DNA from: Shewanella insulae
GTDB lineage: Bacteria > Pseudomonadota > Gammaproteobacteria > Enterobacterales > Shewanellaceae
Assembly (NCBI RefSeq): GCF_009831655.1
Contig: NZ_WRPA01000001.1
Span: 642,437-706,436, forward strand
Direction: 5' to 3'
Length of the DNA: 64,000 bases
Part shown: positions 37,712-48,244 of the stretch, one piece after another
How positions within the stretch are numbered: position 1 is the stretch's first letter
Layout of the letters: every line of letters starts with the position of its first letter
The notes under the pieces: model-generated
Databases searched by the model: none
What the model saw: only the letters and a program-made list of their open reading frames with translations
What the model was told of the DNA's origin: nothing
Program-made: the position numbers and the translations under genes

Positions 37712-38336
37712 TAGTAGACTCTTCATCGGTTTTAGGCGCTGTGTTGTCAGGGGTCGACTCGACCCCCTGGGTTTGACCAAACAGCGCCGCTAGTGACTCG
37801 GCGTCGGATAAGGGAGGAAGGTCCGCTATCCTGTCCAAGCCAAAATAGGCTAAAAATTCATTTGTGGTCCCATAGAGCGCGGGCCTCCCCGGCACCTCTT
37901 TATGACCCACAATCTTAATCCAGTGTCTATCGGATAGACTCTTGATGATGTGGCTTCCCACCGCCACACCACGTACAAACTCAATATCGGCGCGGGTGAC
38001 CGGCTGACGATAGGCAATCACCGCCAGGGTCTCCAGGGTCGCCCGAGAATATCTCGGCGCCTTCTCCTGCCAAAGCGTCTGCAGATAGGGGCTCAAGGTT
38101 TCGATAGACTGAAAACGATAACCGCCCGCCACCTTGACTAACTCTATGCCGCGCCCCTGATAATCCTGCTGCAACTCCTCTATGGCGGCCTTTACCTTGG
38201 CGCGGGAGACGCTAAAGTTTGCCAGCACACTCTCATTTAAGTGTTTGATAGAGACAGTCCTAGCCATCACAAACAGACTGGCTTCAATCAACTGCTTGAG
38301 CTGATCCGGATTTATTTGCAGTTTCTTACTCGACAA
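37704..38336 (-). CDS. scpB: Segregation and condensation protein B
   Basis: 210 residues. A winged-helix protein that with ScpA and SMC (or MksB-like partners) helps compact the chromosome. Family core: [41 protein letters not shown] and [22 protein letters not shown]. The start is TTG immediately following the scpA stop (TGATTG), with AGGG nine bases before. The acidic C-terminal tail is unconserved. Confidence 0.92.
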   Translation of the reverse strand: MSSKKLQINPDQLKQLIEASLFVMARTVSIKHLNESVLANFSVSRAKVKAAIEELQQDYQGRGIELVKVAGGYRFQSIETLSPYLQTLWQEKAPRYSRATLETLAVIAYRQPVTRADIEFVRGVAVGSHIIKSLSDRHWIKIVGHKEVPGRPALYGTTNEFLAYFGLDRIADLPPLSDAESLAALFGQTQGVESTPDNTAPKTDEESTNE

Positions 38337-39125
38337 TCAATAGGCCCTAACGTGTATGGTCGACAGCGGCTGCGCCTGAATAAGATCGACCAAAAGCTCT
38401 TTTACCAGTTCCATCAACGCAAGAAAGCTCACTACCACGCCCGCTCGCCCCTCAGAAACATCAAACAGCTGCTCGAAAGGCACATAGGACTTGCCTTCTA
38501 GCATAGCCAATATTTGCATCATGCGTTCCCGTGTCGACAGCTGCTCACGCTGCACATGATGATGCTCTGTGGCCTCGACCCGCTTCAACACGGCCGCAAA
38601 TGCCCCGGCCAACTCAACCAGGGAAACCGACGGCGGCACTAATACCGGCTTGATATCCGGCGCCGGCAACACCTTGGCCTGAAACACATCGCGCTCGAGT
38701 CGCGGCAAGGCATCTAGCCTTTGCTGCGCGTCTTTAATCACCTCGTAGGCCTTAAGCTGTCTGATCAACTGGGCACGAGGATCGGCCTCATCTTCCTCTT
38801 CAAGCTCAGGTTTAGGTAACAAGAGGCGCGACTTGATCTCGGCCAGGGTGGCGGCCATCACCAGATAGTCGGCGGCAAGTTCCACCCTCGCCCCTTGCAA
38901 CAGCTCAATATACTCAAGGTATTGATCCGTAACAGGTGCAATGGCCATCTCGACCACATCCAGTTTCTGCTTGCGGATCAGATAGAGCAGCAGATCCAGC
39001 GGGCCTTCGAAAGACTCAAGAAACACCTCTAGCGCCTCGGGCGGAATAAAGAGATCCGCCGGCAGCTCCTTAACGGGCTCGCCCCTGACCACGGCCAAAG
39101 GTAAACTTTGTTGAGTCCCCTGCAT
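38337..39125 (-). CDS. scpA: Segregation and condensation protein A
   Basis: 262 residues; the kleisin subunit that bridges the SMC heads. Core motif FEGPLDLLLYLIRKQKLDV near residue 40, then DYLVMAATLAEIKSRLLLPK, and a C-terminal winged helix (VSFLALMELVKELLVDLIQ). GGAGAGTGG lies right before the ATG. First gene of the scpA-scpB-rluB operon. Confidence 0.95.
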   Translation of the reverse strand: MQGTQQSLPLAVVRGEPVKELPADLFIPPEALEVFLESFEGPLDLLLYLIRKQKLDVVEMAIAPVTDQYLEYIELLQGARVELAADYLVMAATLAEIKSRLLLPKPELEEEDEADPRAQLIRQLKAYEVIKDAQQRLDALPRLERDVFQAKVLPAPDIKPVLVPPSVSLVELAGAFAAVLKRVEATEHHHVQREQLSTRERMMQILAMLEGKSYVPFEQLFDVSEGRAGVVVSFLALMELVKELLVDLIQAQPLSTIHVRAY

Positions 39126-39302
39126 CCACTCTCCAAGTAGCCAGGCAGAACCTTGCCAGCCTGAATCTAAACCTACGCCGCTTTACTCGTTGTCCTAGCA
39201 GAAAAGCCTACTCAAAACCGGCCAATAATCACTCGACTCTGGCGAGGCTAAACGACACCAAACGCGCGATTATACCTGCAATTTTGGCCAATAGACAGGG
39301 CT

Positions 39303-39923
39303 TTAGCCAAACTGGCTAACATCGCCTGCGCCTTCACGTAGAATCTCGATATCTCCCTCGGAAAGATCGATAACCGTGGTGGGTTTCTCACCCAGGTAAC
39401 CACCATGAATGATCACATCCACCTGATGCTCCAGGATGTCACGAATATGCTCGGGATCTGACTCGGTAAACTCTTCACCCGGCAAGATAAGACTGGTAGA
39501 CATCAAAGGCGCATCGAGCGCCTCCAGCAGCGCCAGGGCGATCACATTATCCGGCACGCGGATACCGATAGTCTTCTTCTTAGGGTTTTGCAGGCGCTTA
39601 GGCACCTCTTTGGTGGCCTTGAAGATAAAGGTGTATGGCCCAGGTGTGTTGTGCTTCAGCACGCGGTAGGCCTGATTGTCCACCCTAGCATAGGTCGCCA
39701 GCTCAGACTGGTCACGCACCATCAGCGAGAAGTTATGATCGTTCTCTATCTGACGAATGCGCACTATTCGGGTCATCGCATCTTTCTCACCCAACAGGCA
39801 ACCTAGGGCATAACCTGAGTCTGTGGGATAGACCACCACCCCGCCCTGCTTGATCACATTGACCGCCTGATTAATCAGACGAACCTGAGGATTTTCCTCA
39901 TGTACATAAAAAAATTGACTCAT
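39303..39923 (-). CDS. yciO: YciO family protein (Sua5/TsaC-like)
   Basis: 206 residues, the length of E. coli YciO. Sua5/YciO/YrdC fold, related to L-threonylcarbamoyladenylate synthase. Seen are GGVVVYPTDSGYALGC, the KxR/SxN-like binding segment (RIRQIENDHNFSLMV) and PGPYTFIFKA. The true TsaC function is normally carried by another gene, so the role of YciO is less certain. The start overlaps the stop of the upstream PHP nuclease gene (ATGA). Confidence 0.9.
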   Translation of the reverse strand: MSQFFYVHEENPQVRLINQAVNVIKQGGVVVYPTDSGYALGCLLGEKDAMTRIVRIRQIENDHNFSLMVRDQSELATYARVDNQAYRVLKHNTPGPYTFIFKATKEVPKRLQNPKKKTIGIRVPDNVIALALLEALDAPLMSTSLILPGEEFTESDPEHIRDILEHQVDVIIHGGYLGEKPTTVIDLSEGDIEILREGAGDVSQFG

Positions 39924-40780
39924 GGGTTTCCCATCCAATTATCCATTTGCCACACCCAATCGACACCTTGGGGTTGGAACATGTTTTTACCTAACTCGAG
40001 CCAGCTGCCGGGAAAATGAAAATCGCTTCCCAGCGAGGCATGCAGTTCATTGAGCCGACTCAAGGCAATTAAATTATTACGATCATCCAGGGTCTGCTGA
40101 CCCAGCACCACTTCCATGGCATCGCCACCTGCGGCCTTAAATTCACGCACCAGACGCTTTAGCCATTTGGCCGACAACTTGTATCCGCTGGGGTGTGCCA
40201 ACACGGCGACGCCGCCCGCCTCATGAATGATGGCGATAGCAGTTTCCATATCGGACCAATTGTTCGGCACATAACCTGTCTTGCCCCGCGCCAGATACTT
40301 CTTGAATACCGCGGCTGCATTGGGGGCATAACCATTGTCGGCTAACCACCGGGCATAATGGCCGCGACTCAGCGCCGCGCCTTCGGCTAACGCCTTGGCG
40401 CCCTCATAAGCACCACTGATCCCGGCCTTCTCCAGGCGCACGCCTATCTCCATCGCCCGCGCCTCACGCAAGGCCCGCTGCTGGCTCAGGAAGGCATCCA
40501 ACCCCTGATGTTCAGGGTCGATATTGAGCGCGACGATATGGATATCGAAGTTATGCCAACGGGTAGAGATCTCGCAGCCGTTAATCAGGGTCAAAGGCTC
40601 GGCTTGACTGTCATTGAAGCTGTGGGCTTCCTCGAGGCCGGCTAAGGTATCGTGATCGGTAATGGCCAACATCTGTACCCCATTATCTAGGGCTCTGGCC
40701 ACTAATTCTGACGGGGTTAACTGGCCGTCGGATGCCGTGGTGTGGCTGTGAAGATCGATTAAACGCGTTTCATCTGTCAT
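39920..40780 (-). CDS. rnm: PHP-domain 5'-3' exoribonuclease (RNase AM, YciV/TrpH)
   Basis: 286 residues. PHP metal-binding motifs are complete: DLHSHTTASDG at the N-terminus, ITDHDTLAG, HPSGYKLS in the middle and SDFHFPGSW near the C-terminus. The family is known as RNase AM, which trims 5' ends of rRNAs and degrades short oligonucleotides (3',5'-bisphosphate nucleotidase activity). It lies beside the trp operon, which is why it was once called TrpH. It is co-transcribed with yciO. Confidence 0.9.
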   Translation of the reverse strand: MTDETRLIDLHSHTTASDGQLTPSELVARALDNGVQMLAITDHDTLAGLEEAHSFNDSQAEPLTLINGCEISTRWHNFDIHIVALNIDPEHQGLDAFLSQQRALREARAMEIGVRLEKAGISGAYEGAKALAEGAALSRGHYARWLADNGYAPNAAAVFKKYLARGKTGYVPNNWSDMETAIAIIHEAGGVAVLAHPSGYKLSAKWLKRLVREFKAAGGDAMEVVLGQQTLDDRNNLIALSRLNELHASLGSDFHFPGSWLELGKNMFQPQGVDWVWQMDNWMGNP

Positions 40781-40925
40781 CCCTTTATTCTACTCGACTT
40801 TGTTATTAGAAACATCTAATTGGATGAAATTGGACGAAATTGCATAAGATTCGTTAAATCTCCTCGGCAATCGCTGCAGATTGTGATCTTAAGATGATAA
40901 ATACGCCAAATAGAAAAATATTCAA

Positions 40926-40955
40926 TTGACAAGGCAACGGGGGGGATGTTTTTAT
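40926..40955 (+). promoter_or_regulatory. Probable trp operon promoter
   Basis: TTGACA (-35) at 40926-40931, 18-base spacer with a G7 run, TTTTAT as -10 at 40950-40955. This places the transcript start near 40962, just before the leader peptide. No TrpR operator of the CTAGT-type was recognised. Confidence 0.55.
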
Positions 40956-41000
40956 ATGGCCATCAACAAGATTTTACCTTTGCATGAGATAGACACTGAA

Positions 41001-41054
41001 ATGACGACACAGCGATTCAACAACATCAACTGGTGGTGGCACTTCCCAACTTAG
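41001..41054 (+). CDS. trpL: trp operon leader peptide
   Basis: A 17-residue peptide MTTQRFNNINWWWHFPT with three Trp codons in a row, followed by UAG. It lies between the proposed promoter and the attenuator, 172 bases before trpE. Ribosome stalling at the Trp codons would control the hairpin choice. An in-frame ATG at 40956 would give 32 residues but lies upstream of the likely transcript start. Confidence 0.85.
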   Translation: MTTQRFNNINWWWHFPT

Positions 41055-41131
41055 CGGGTGGTGTGAATGTCTGTGCTCATGTAAAAGAGACAAGATTTAA
41101 ACAAAAAGCCCGCACTCGATGCGGGCTTTTT
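41054..41131 (+). terminator. trp attenuator
   Basis: The terminator hairpin has perfect 11-base arms AAAAGCCCGCA (41104-41114) and TGCGGGCTTTT (41120-41130) followed by T. GCGGG at 41054-41058, overlapping the trpL stop codon, is complementary to CCCGC at 41109-41113, and so can form the antiterminator when the ribosome stalls at the Trp codons. Confidence 0.85.
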
Positions 41132-41225
41132 GCATTTAATCGCCTAATTTTATTAATAGATTTATAAACGACTAACCCAAACGCATAAACAAGTTAGTCC
41201 AATATCGGCAAGTAGGAGCGCAAAT

Positions 41226-42779
41226 ATGGGGCAAGAGTTTCTGGCCAGCGTCAACACGATAAAGGAGCGGATCACCTATCATGATGATCCTCTCCAGCTG
41301 TATCAGCACCTGACGCAAGATGCGGCACATACCATGTTGCTGGAGTCGGCTGAAATCGACAGTAAGGATCACCTTAAGAGCATCATCATGACCCACGCCG
41401 CCCTGGCCATACGTTGTGAAGGTTATCGACTCAGCTTCACCGCGCTGAGCGACAATGGTCAGGCCCTGCTGGCCCCCATCGCCCGCTTCTTCGGCGAAGA
41501 TGAAACCCAGGTCGATGGCAACGCACTCACCCTAGTCCTACAAAGAGATACCTCACTGTTGGATGAAGATGCCAGGTTAAAATCCACCTCGCCCCTAGAT
41601 GGCCTGCGCAGCCTGATAAAGCATATCGATATGGGCGACGATGCCCAGTTCGAGAGCCTGTTCCTCGGCGGCGTATTGGCGTTCGATCTTATTGACACGG
41701 TAGAGCCGCTGCCCAAGGTGAGCCAGAGCGCCAATACCTGCCCAGATTACCTCTTCTACCTGGCCGAGACATTGATCCTGGTCGATCACCAAGCGCGCAG
41801 CGCCGATATCATCAGCCATGACTTTACCCAGAATGCGGAAGTTAAGGCGGCATTGGCCGAGCGAGTCGCCCAGCTGCACCAGGCCTGTAGCTGCCTTCCC
41901 GATATCGCCTCGCTCTGCCCTGTGGATACCGAGGCCAAGGTGAATGTGTCAGATGATGAGTTTAAGGCCGTAGTGACAGATCTTAAGTCTCATATCGTCG
42001 CCGGCGATATCTTTCAGGTAGTTCCTTCGCGCAGCTTCAGCCTGCCTTGCCCGAATACCCTGGGCGCCTACCGCGCCCTGAGGGAGACCAATCCCAGCCC
42101 CTACATGTTCTACTTCAGAGGCGATGACTTTACCCTGTTTGGCGCCTCGCCCGAGAGCGCCCTCAAGTATGAAGCCAGCACCAATCAGGTGGAGATCTAC
42201 CCCATCGCCGGTACCCGCAAACGGGGCAAGACGGCGAATGGCGATATCGACTTCGATCTCGACAGCCGCATCGAGTTGGAACTGCGCCTGGACAAAAAAG
42301 AGCTGTCCGAACACCTGATGTTGGTTGACTTGGCCCGCAACGACGTGGCCCGCATCAGCCAGAGCGGTACCCGCAAGGTGGCCGAGCTGCTCAAGGTGGA
42401 TCGCTACTCCCACGTGATGCACCTGGTCAGCCGGGTCACCGGCCAGCTTAGATCAGACCTCGATGCCCTGCACGCCTATCAGGCTTGCATGAACATGGGC
42501 ACCCTTACCGGTGCGCCCAAGGTGAGCGCGGCCCAGCTTATTCGCGGCGCCGAGCAGACACGTCGCGGCAGCTATGGTGGCGCCGTGGGTTATCTCAATG
42601 GCCTTGGCGACATGGATACCTGCATAGTGATCCGCTCGGCCTTCGTTAAAGAGGGCACGGCCCATATTCAAGCCGGTGCAGGCGTGGTCTACGACTCAGA
42701 TCCCCAGGCTGAAGCCGACGAGACCCGCCAGAAGGCCCAGGCGGTCATATCAGCCATCAAGATGGGAGGCGGACAATGA
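41226..42779 (+). CDS. trpE: Anthranilate synthase component I
   Basis: 517 residues. Makes anthranilate from chorismate using ammonia supplied by TrpG. The Trp feedback site LLES is at residues 38-41, as in enteric TrpE. The catalytic chorismate-binding domain shows DIFQVVPSRSFSL, FGASPESALKYE, IAGTRKRGKT, DLARNDVARIS and GAPKVSAAQLI. AGGAGCGCAA precedes the ATG. The stop overlaps the trpG start (ATGA), so the subunits are coupled. Confidence 0.98.
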   Translation: MGQEFLASVNTIKERITYHDDPLQLYQHLTQDAAHTMLLESAEIDSKDHLKSIIMTHAALAIRCEGYRLSFTALSDNGQALLAPIARFFGEDETQVDGNALTLVLQRDTSLLDEDARLKSTSPLDGLRSLIKHIDMGDDAQFESLFLGGVLAFDLIDTVEPLPKVSQSANTCPDYLFYLAETLILVDHQARSADIISHDFTQNAEVKAALAERVAQLHQACSCLPDIASLCPVDTEAKVNVSDDEFKAVVTDLKSHIVAGDIFQVVPSRSFSLPCPNTLGAYRALRETNPSPYMFYFRGDDFTLFGASPESALKYEASTNQVEIYPIAGTRKRGKTANGDIDFDLDSRIELELRLDKKELSEHLMLVDLARNDVARISQSGTRKVAELLKVDRYSHVMHLVSRVTGQLRSDLDALHAYQACMNMGTLTGAPKVSAAQLIRGAEQTRRGSYGGAVGYLNGLGDMDTCIVIRSAFVKEGTAHIQAGAGVVYDSDPQAEADETRQKAQAVISAIKMGGGQ

Positions 42780-43384
42780 AGCTCTACTTACTGGATAATT
42801 TCGACTCTTTTACCTACAACCTGGTAGATCAGTTCCGCAGCCTTGGCTTCGAGGTGGTGATCTACCGCAATGACTTAGATGCCCAGTTTATCGCCGGCAA
42901 GCTATTGCAAGAGCAAGGCAAGGCGGCGCTGGTGTTATCACCAGGCCCGGGAGCGCCCCATGAGGCGGGCTGCCTGATGGCGCTCATCGATCTGTTGGCG
43001 GGCAAGGTACCCATGCTGGGGATCTGCTTGGGCCACCAGGCGATGATCGAACACTTCGGCGGCAAGGTGGAACGCGCCAAGCAAGTGGTCCATGGCAAGG
43101 CCAGTCCGACTATCCACAACGGTCAGGGGATCTTTGCCGGTCTGCCCTCGCCGCTGCCGGTGGCCCGCTACCACAGCCTGGTGGCGACACAGGTGCCCGA
43201 CTGCCTGGAGGTGATCGCCACCACAGAGGAGATGCCCATGGCCATCTCTCACAAGAGCGTCAAGGCGGTGGGCTTTCAATTCCACCCCGAGTCAATCCTG
43301 ACCACACTCGGCAGCCAACTGCTGACCCAGACATTGACCTACCTGACCCAAGATACCCAATTAAGCAGCGGCCAAGGAGTATAG
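42776..43384 (+). CDS. trpG: Anthranilate synthase component II (glutamine amidotransferase)
   Basis: 202 residues. Class I glutamine amidotransferase: oxyanion strand PGPGAP, the nucleophile motif GICLGHQ (Cys at about 83) and the His-x-Glu pair FQFHPES near residue 170. It is a free-standing protein, unlike the TrpG-TrpD fusion of E. coli. Two bases separate it from trpD. Confidence 0.97.
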   Translation: MKLYLLDNFDSFTYNLVDQFRSLGFEVVIYRNDLDAQFIAGKLLQEQGKAALVLSPGPGAPHEAGCLMALIDLLAGKVPMLGICLGHQAMIEHFGGKVERAKQVVHGKASPTIHNGQGIFAGLPSPLPVARYHSLVATQVPDCLEVIATTEEMPMAISHKSVKAVGFQFHPESILTTLGSQLLTQTLTYLTQDTQLSSGQGV

Positions 43385-43386
43385 TA

Positions 43387-44436
43387 ATGAGTGAACTACA
43401 GCCGATTTTAGACAAACTTTACCAGGGGCAAACCATCAACCGTGAAGAGACCAAGGCGCTGTTTAGCGAGATAGTCGAAGGCAAGATGGATCCCGTGGCC
43501 ATGGCCGGCATGTTGGTCGCGATGAAGATGCGCGGCGAAACCATAGATGAGATCTCCGGTGCGGCGGACGCATTGCTGCAAGCCGCCAAGGCGTTTCCCG
43601 CTCCCAGTGAGGCGACACGCACCCAGGGCATAGTGGATATCGTCGGCACAGGTGGTGACGGCCACAACACCATCAACATCTCGACCACCTCAGCCTTCGT
43701 TGCCGCGGCGGCGGGTGCCAAGGTGGCCAAACACGGCAATCGCAGTGTATCGAGCAAGTCTGGCTCGTCGGATCTGCTGGCGCAATTTGGTATCGATCTC
43801 ACCATGGCGCCCGCGACCGCAAGGGACTGCCTCGACAACTTAGGGCTCTGTTTCCTGTTCGCGCCCCACTATCACGGCGGTGTGCGCCACGCGGTGCCGG
43901 TGCGTCAGGCGCTGAAGACCCGCACCCTGTTTAACGTCTTAGGCCCATTGATCAATCCAGCCAGACCCGACTACATGCTGCTGGGCGTCTATGATCCTAT
44001 GCTGGTGCGCCCTATCTGCGACGTGCTCAAGGCACTGGACGTCAAACGCGCCATGGTGGTCCACGGCAGCGGCCTGGATGAAGTGGCAGTTCACGGCGAG
44101 ACCTTAGTCTGTGAGCTAAAACAGGGCGAAATCGTCGAATATTACCTCTCTCCCGAGGCCCTGGGGCTGAGCCACGCCGAGATAAGCGATCTCGCCGGTG
44201 CAGGTCCTGCCGAAAACGCCGAAATCACCCGCGCCATATTGCAAGGCCATGGCGAGTTGGCGCACACTGAGGCGGTAGCCGCCAATGCGGGCTGCGCCCT
44301 CTATGTGTCCGGCTGTTGTGACAGTCCACAGCAAGGCACGGCGCTGGCACTACAAACCCTCGCCAGCGGCAAGGCATATACCCTACTCGAGCAGCTTGCT
44401 AGCGCGAGCCAAAGTGACAACCTAGGAACAAACTGA
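43387..44436 (+). CDS. trpD: Anthranilate phosphoribosyltransferase
   Basis: 349 residues. Transfers the phosphoribosyl group of PRPP to anthranilate. The diphosphate-binding motif DIVGTGGDGHNTINISTTSA, KHGNRSVSSKSGSSDLL and the FAPHYHGGVRHAVPVRQAL segment are conserved. An AGGAG lies just upstream. The TGA overlaps the trpC start by one base (TGATG). Confidence 0.97.
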   Translation: MSELQPILDKLYQGQTINREETKALFSEIVEGKMDPVAMAGMLVAMKMRGETIDEISGAADALLQAAKAFPAPSEATRTQGIVDIVGTGGDGHNTINISTTSAFVAAAAGAKVAKHGNRSVSSKSGSSDLLAQFGIDLTMAPATARDCLDNLGLCFLFAPHYHGGVRHAVPVRQALKTRTLFNVLGPLINPARPDYMLLGVYDPMLVRPICDVLKALDVKRAMVVHGSGLDEVAVHGETLVCELKQGEIVEYYLSPEALGLSHAEISDLAGAGPAENAEITRAILQGHGELAHTEAVAANAGCALYVSGCCDSPQQGTALALQTLASGKAYTLLEQLASASQSDNLGTN

Positions 44437-45917
44437 TGCAAGCGAGTGTAAACAATCAAATAGGCGCATCCAAGACAAGCAGCAATGTGCTGACACGTAT
44501 CGTCGACACTAAACCGGCCCACATCGCCGCCCTGAAACAGCGCTTCCCCGAGGCCTCCCTAGCACCCAAGGTATCGGATCGTAGCCTGTACCAGGCACTC
44601 AAGGCGCCCAATGCCGGCTTCATCTTCGAGTGCAAGAAGGCCAGCCCCTCTAAGGGCCTCATCAGACAAGCGTTCGACGTCGAGGCCATCGCCGACGTCT
44701 ACAATCATTACGCCGCGGCCATCTCGGTGCTGACCGACGAGCAGTTCTTTCAGGGTGACATGGATTACCTGCCCAAGGTACGTGCCCGGGTCAGCCAGCC
44801 CATCTTATGTAAAGATTTCTTCGTCGATCCCTATCAAGTGAAACTGGCGGCCCATCAAGGCGCCGATGCCATACTGCTGATGCTATCCGTGCTCGATGAT
44901 GAGCGCTATCAACAGCTCGCGAGCCTGGCGGCACAGTACCAACTGGATGTGCTGACCGAGGTCAGCAACGAAGAGGAGCTCAAGCGCGCCATCGCGCTGG
45001 ATGCCGCCATCATAGGGATCAACAACCGCAACCTGAGGGATCTCACCACAGATCTGGCGACCACAGAGGCGCTCGCGCCACGCATTCCGGCGGACCGCGT
45101 CGTTGTGAGCGAATCGGGGATCTACACTCAGCAGCAGGTGAGACGCCTGAGCCCCTTGGTGGATGGCTTCCTGGTGGGCAGCTCGCTGATGGCCGAGGCC
45201 GATCTGGATCTCGCCTGCCGCGCGCTCACCCTGGGCCACAACAAGGTGTGCGGCCTGACCCGCAGCGAAGATGTGCGCAATGTTGCCGATGCCGGCGCCC
45301 TCTATGGCGGACTTATCTTCGCCAAGAAGTCGCCTCGCTACGTCAGCCCAGAGCAGGCACTAAGCCTGGTCAAGCAGCAGCGAAACACAGGTAAGGCGCT
45401 CAACTTCGTCGGCGTATTCGTAAACGAAGCGCCGGGCACCATTGCCGAGCTGGCCAAGCGCCTCAATCTCTTCGCCGTGCAGCTTCACGGCAGCGAGAGC
45501 GAATATAATATCGCGCAGCTAAGACTTGCCCTCGACGCACTTGGCTGCCAACCCCAGATCTGGAAGGCGGTTGCCGTCGATGTGGATGCTAGTGTTAATG
45601 TCGACAGCGAAAGCAATAGTGACGAATCGCAAACATTAACCATCCCAACCAATGCCGATCGCCTGCTCTACGACAGCAAGACCAAGGCGGCAAATGGCGT
45701 GCAGTTTGGCGGCACGGGCCATGCCTTTAACTGGCAGCAGCAACTGCCGCACAAGGCAGATGCCATGTTGGCCGGTGGGCTTAATGCAGGCAACGCTTGT
45801 GACGCCGCCCGCCAGGGCTTCTATGGCCTGGACTTTAACTCGGGCCTCGAGTCGGCACCCGGCATCAAGGATGCCGAGCTTATCAAGCTAGCCTTTACCG
45901 CCCTTAGAGAATATTAA
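44436..45917 (+). CDS. trpCF: Bifunctional indole-3-glycerol phosphate synthase / phosphoribosylanthranilate isomerase
   Basis: 493 residues with two TIM barrels. The first (about 1-265) is Trp[38 protein letters not shown] and VVSESGI. The second (about 270-493) is Trp[34 protein letters not shown] and a C-terminal GLDFNSGLE. The isomerase half has a slightly acidic, Ser-rich insert (about 388-402) not usual in the family. Same fusion as in E. coli. Confidence 0.97.
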   Translation: MQASVNNQIGASKTSSNVLTRIVDTKPAHIAALKQRFPEASLAPKVSDRSLYQALKAPNAGFIFECKKASPSKGLIRQAFDVEAIADVYNHYAAAISVLTDEQFFQGDMDYLPKVRARVSQPILCKDFFVDPYQVKLAAHQGADAILLMLSVLDDERYQQLASLAAQYQLDVLTEVSNEEELKRAIALDAAIIGINNRNLRDLTTDLATTEALAPRIPADRVVVSESGIYTQQQVRRLSPLVDGFLVGSSLMAEADLDLACRALTLGHNKVCGLTRSEDVRNVADAGALYGGLIFAKKSPRYVSPEQALSLVKQQRNTGKALNFVGVFVNEAPGTIAELAKRLNLFAVQLHGSESEYNIAQLRLALDALGCQPQIWKAVAVDVDASVNVDSESNSDESQTLTIPTNADRLLYDSKTKAANGVQFGGTGHAFNWQQQLPHKADAMLAGGLNAGNACDAARQGFYGLDFNSGLESAPGIKDAELIKLAFTALREY

Positions 45918-45964
45918 CGTTTTGCGGCGCACCGAAACGGCGCCGCCCAGATAGAGAGAGCTTT

Positions 45965-47176
45965 ATGATGACTAAGCTGGACCCTTATTTCGGCGAATAT
46001 GGCGGTATGTTTGTGCCGCAGATTTTGATGCCCGCCCTCAAGCAGCTCGAAGCCGCCTTCGTCGATGCGCAGAACGATCCGAGCTTTCAAGCCGAATTTG
46101 CCGATCTGCTGAAAAACTACGCCGGCAGACCGACCGCGCTGACGCTGACCCGTAACCTCAGCCCCAACCCTCTGGTAAAGATCTACCTCAAGCGTGAAGA
46201 TCTGCTCCATGGCGGCGCCCACAAGACCAACCAGGTATTGGGTCAGGCCCTGCTGGCCAAGCGTATGGGCAAGAAAGAGATCATCGCCGAAACCGGCGCC
46301 GGACAGCACGGTGTCGCCACGGCCCTGGCCTGTGCGCTATTGGGGCTCAAGTGTAAGGTCTACATGGGCGCCAAAGATGTCGAGCGTCAATCGCCTAACG
46401 TGTTCCGCATGCGTCTGATGGGCGCCGAGGTGATCCCGGTCACCTCAGGCTCTGCCACCTTGAAAGATGCCTGTAACGAGGCGATGCGCGACTGGTCCGC
46501 CAGCTACGAAAAGGCCCACTACCTGCTGGGCACCGCCGCCGGTCCCCATCCCTTTCCCACCATAGTGCGCGAATTCCAGCGCATGATTGGCGAAGAGACC
46601 AAGGCGCAGATCCTAGAGCGTGAGGGGCGTCTGCCCGATGCGGTGATCGCCTGCGTCGGCGGCGGTTCAAATGCCATCGGCATGTTTGCCGACTTTATCG
46701 AGGAACCTTCGGTGAAGCTTATCGGTGTCGAGCCCGCAGGGCTCGGCATAGACACGCCTAAACATGGCGCGCCACTCAAACACGGCAAGACGGGGATCTT
46801 CTTTGGTATGAAGGCGCCGCTGATGCAAGATAGAGAGGGCCAAATTGAGGAGTCCTACTCCATCTCCGCCGGCTTAGACTTCCCGTCTGTGGGGCCACAG
46901 CATGCCCATCTGGCGGCGACCGGCCGTGCCACCTATGAGTCGGCCACGGATGAGGAGGCTCTGGAAGCCTTCCAGCTACTGGCCCGTAGTGAGGGGATCA
47001 TCCCGGCACTGGAATCAGCCCATGCCCTGGCCTATGCCATCAAGCTGGCCGAGGCCGCCACCGAGGAGACCCTACTTGTGGTGAACCTCTCTGGCCGAGG
47101 CGACAAGGATATCTTCACCGTCGCCGATATCCTAGAGAAACAACAAACAAGCAACGAGGAGAGCGGCAATGAGTAA
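45965..47176 (+). CDS. trpB: Tryptophan synthase beta chain
   Basis: 403 residues. PLP-dependent condensation of indole with serine. The PLP lysine is in [21 protein letters not shown]; the glycine loop is [30 protein letters not shown] sequence follows ([17 protein letters not shown]). The gene is 47 bases after trpCF, the largest gap in the operon; GAGAGAGC serves as ribosome site. Its end overlaps trpA by 8 bases. Confidence 0.98.
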   Translation: MMTKLDPYFGEYGGMFVPQILMPALKQLEAAFVDAQNDPSFQAEFADLLKNYAGRPTALTLTRNLSPNPLVKIYLKREDLLHGGAHKTNQVLGQALLAKRMGKKEIIAETGAGQHGVATALACALLGLKCKVYMGAKDVERQSPNVFRMRLMGAEVIPVTSGSATLKDACNEAMRDWSASYEKAHYLLGTAAGPHPFPTIVREFQRMIGEETKAQILEREGRLPDAVIACVGGGSNAIGMFADFIEEPSVKLIGVEPAGLGIDTPKHGAPLKHGKTGIFFGMKAPLMQDREGQIEESYSISAGLDFPSVGPQHAHLAATGRATYESATDEEALEAFQLLARSEGIIPALESAHALAYAIKLAEAATEETLLVVNLSGRGDKDIFTVADILEKQQTSNEESGNE

Positions 47177-47972
47177 CCGTTACCAGGCAGCATTTGCCGC
47201 ACTTAACGCAAGCGGGCGTGGCGCCTTCGTGCCTTTCGTCACCATAGGCGATCCCAACAAGGAATTGTCACTGAAGATCATCGAGACCCTAGTGGATAAC
47301 GGCGCCGACGCCTTGGAATTGGGCTTTCCCTTCTCCGATCCCCTCGCCGATGGCCCCGTGATCCAGGGCGCTAACCTACGCGCCTTAGCCGCGGGCGCCA
47401 CACCGACAGGCTGTTTCGAGATCATCACAGCGGTGCGCGCCAAGTACCCAGACCTGCCCATAGGTCTGCTGCTGTACGCCAACCTGGTCTATGCCAACGG
47501 CGTCGAAGCCTTCTACGCCAAGGCCAAGGCCGCCGGGGTAGATTCAGTGCTTATTGCCGACGTGCCGGTGGAAGAGGCCGCCCCCTTTATCGCCGCCGCC
47601 AAGGCCCACGAGGTAGCACCTATCTTTATCGCGCCGCCAAATGGCGATGCCGAGACGCTACGCCAGGTGGCCGAGCAGGGGCAGGGCTACACTTATCTGC
47701 TCTCCCGCGCTGGGGTGACAGGCACAGAGTCTAAGGCTGGCATGCCGCTGGATGATATCCTGGCCAAGCTCAAGGCCTTCGACGCGCCGCCGCCCCTTTT
47801 AGGCTTTGGCATCGCCGAACCGGCCCAGGTTAAGGCCGCCATCGCCTCGGGCGCGGCGGGCGCCATCTCGGGTTCGGCCGTGGTGAAGATCATCGAAGCT
47901 CATCAAGACGATGAGCAGGCCCTGCTCGGCGCCCTGGGTGAGTTTACCCGCGAGATGAAGGCGGCGACCTAA
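47169..47972 (+). CDS. trpA: Tryptophan synthase alpha chain
   Basis: 267 residues. Cleaves indole-3-glycerol phosphate and channels indole to TrpB. Catalytic Glu and Asp are in the motifs [19 protein letters not shown] and [11 protein letters not shown]; the flexible loop motif is [12 protein letters not shown] and the phosphate site [11 protein letters not shown] / [10 protein letters not shown]. Last gene of the trp operon; the ATG overlaps the trpB end. Confidence 0.98.
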   Translation: MSNRYQAAFAALNASGRGAFVPFVTIGDPNKELSLKIIETLVDNGADALELGFPFSDPLADGPVIQGANLRALAAGATPTGCFEIITAVRAKYPDLPIGLLLYANLVYANGVEAFYAKAKAAGVDSVLIADVPVEEAAPFIAAAKAHEVAPIFIAPPNGDAETLRQVAEQGQGYTYLLSRAGVTGTESKAGMPLDDILAKLKAFDAPPPLLGFGIAEPAQVKAAIASGAAGAISGSAVVKIIEAHQDDEQALLGALGEFTREMKAAT

Positions 47973-48009
47973 GCCCAAACATTCAAATTGGTCAATGACC
48001 AAACCTAAT

Positions 48010-48037
48010 ATCCCCGCCACGTGCGGGGATTTTTTTC
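48010..48037 (+). terminator. Terminator of the trp operon
   Basis: Eight-base arms ATCCCCGC and GCGGGGAT with a 5-base loop followed by seven T. Confidence 0.93.
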
Positions 48038-48244
48038 CGCCAAGTGCACAATACTGATCCATTAACCCCTCGGCGCCGTATCACCAGCATCAAACCAAAA
48101 ACAGCGGTACTTGGATGAAACGCTACGCAACATCGAAAGTCACAGGAGTGACAAGCGGCTACTGGCTATACTTATAGCTATTAGGCTAGCAACTGTGTTT
48201 CTAGCAACAACTGCCCTCGCCTTCAATTAACATAAGGAGACGCC

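Noticed and set aside
40956..41054. A longer trp leader peptide of 32 residues from an upstream ATG
   Set aside because: The ATG lies upstream of the likely transcript start deduced from the TTGACA/TTTTAT promoter.
41949..42422. A 157-codon open frame opposite trpE
   Set aside because: Antisense to the catalytic domain of trpE, no supporting features.
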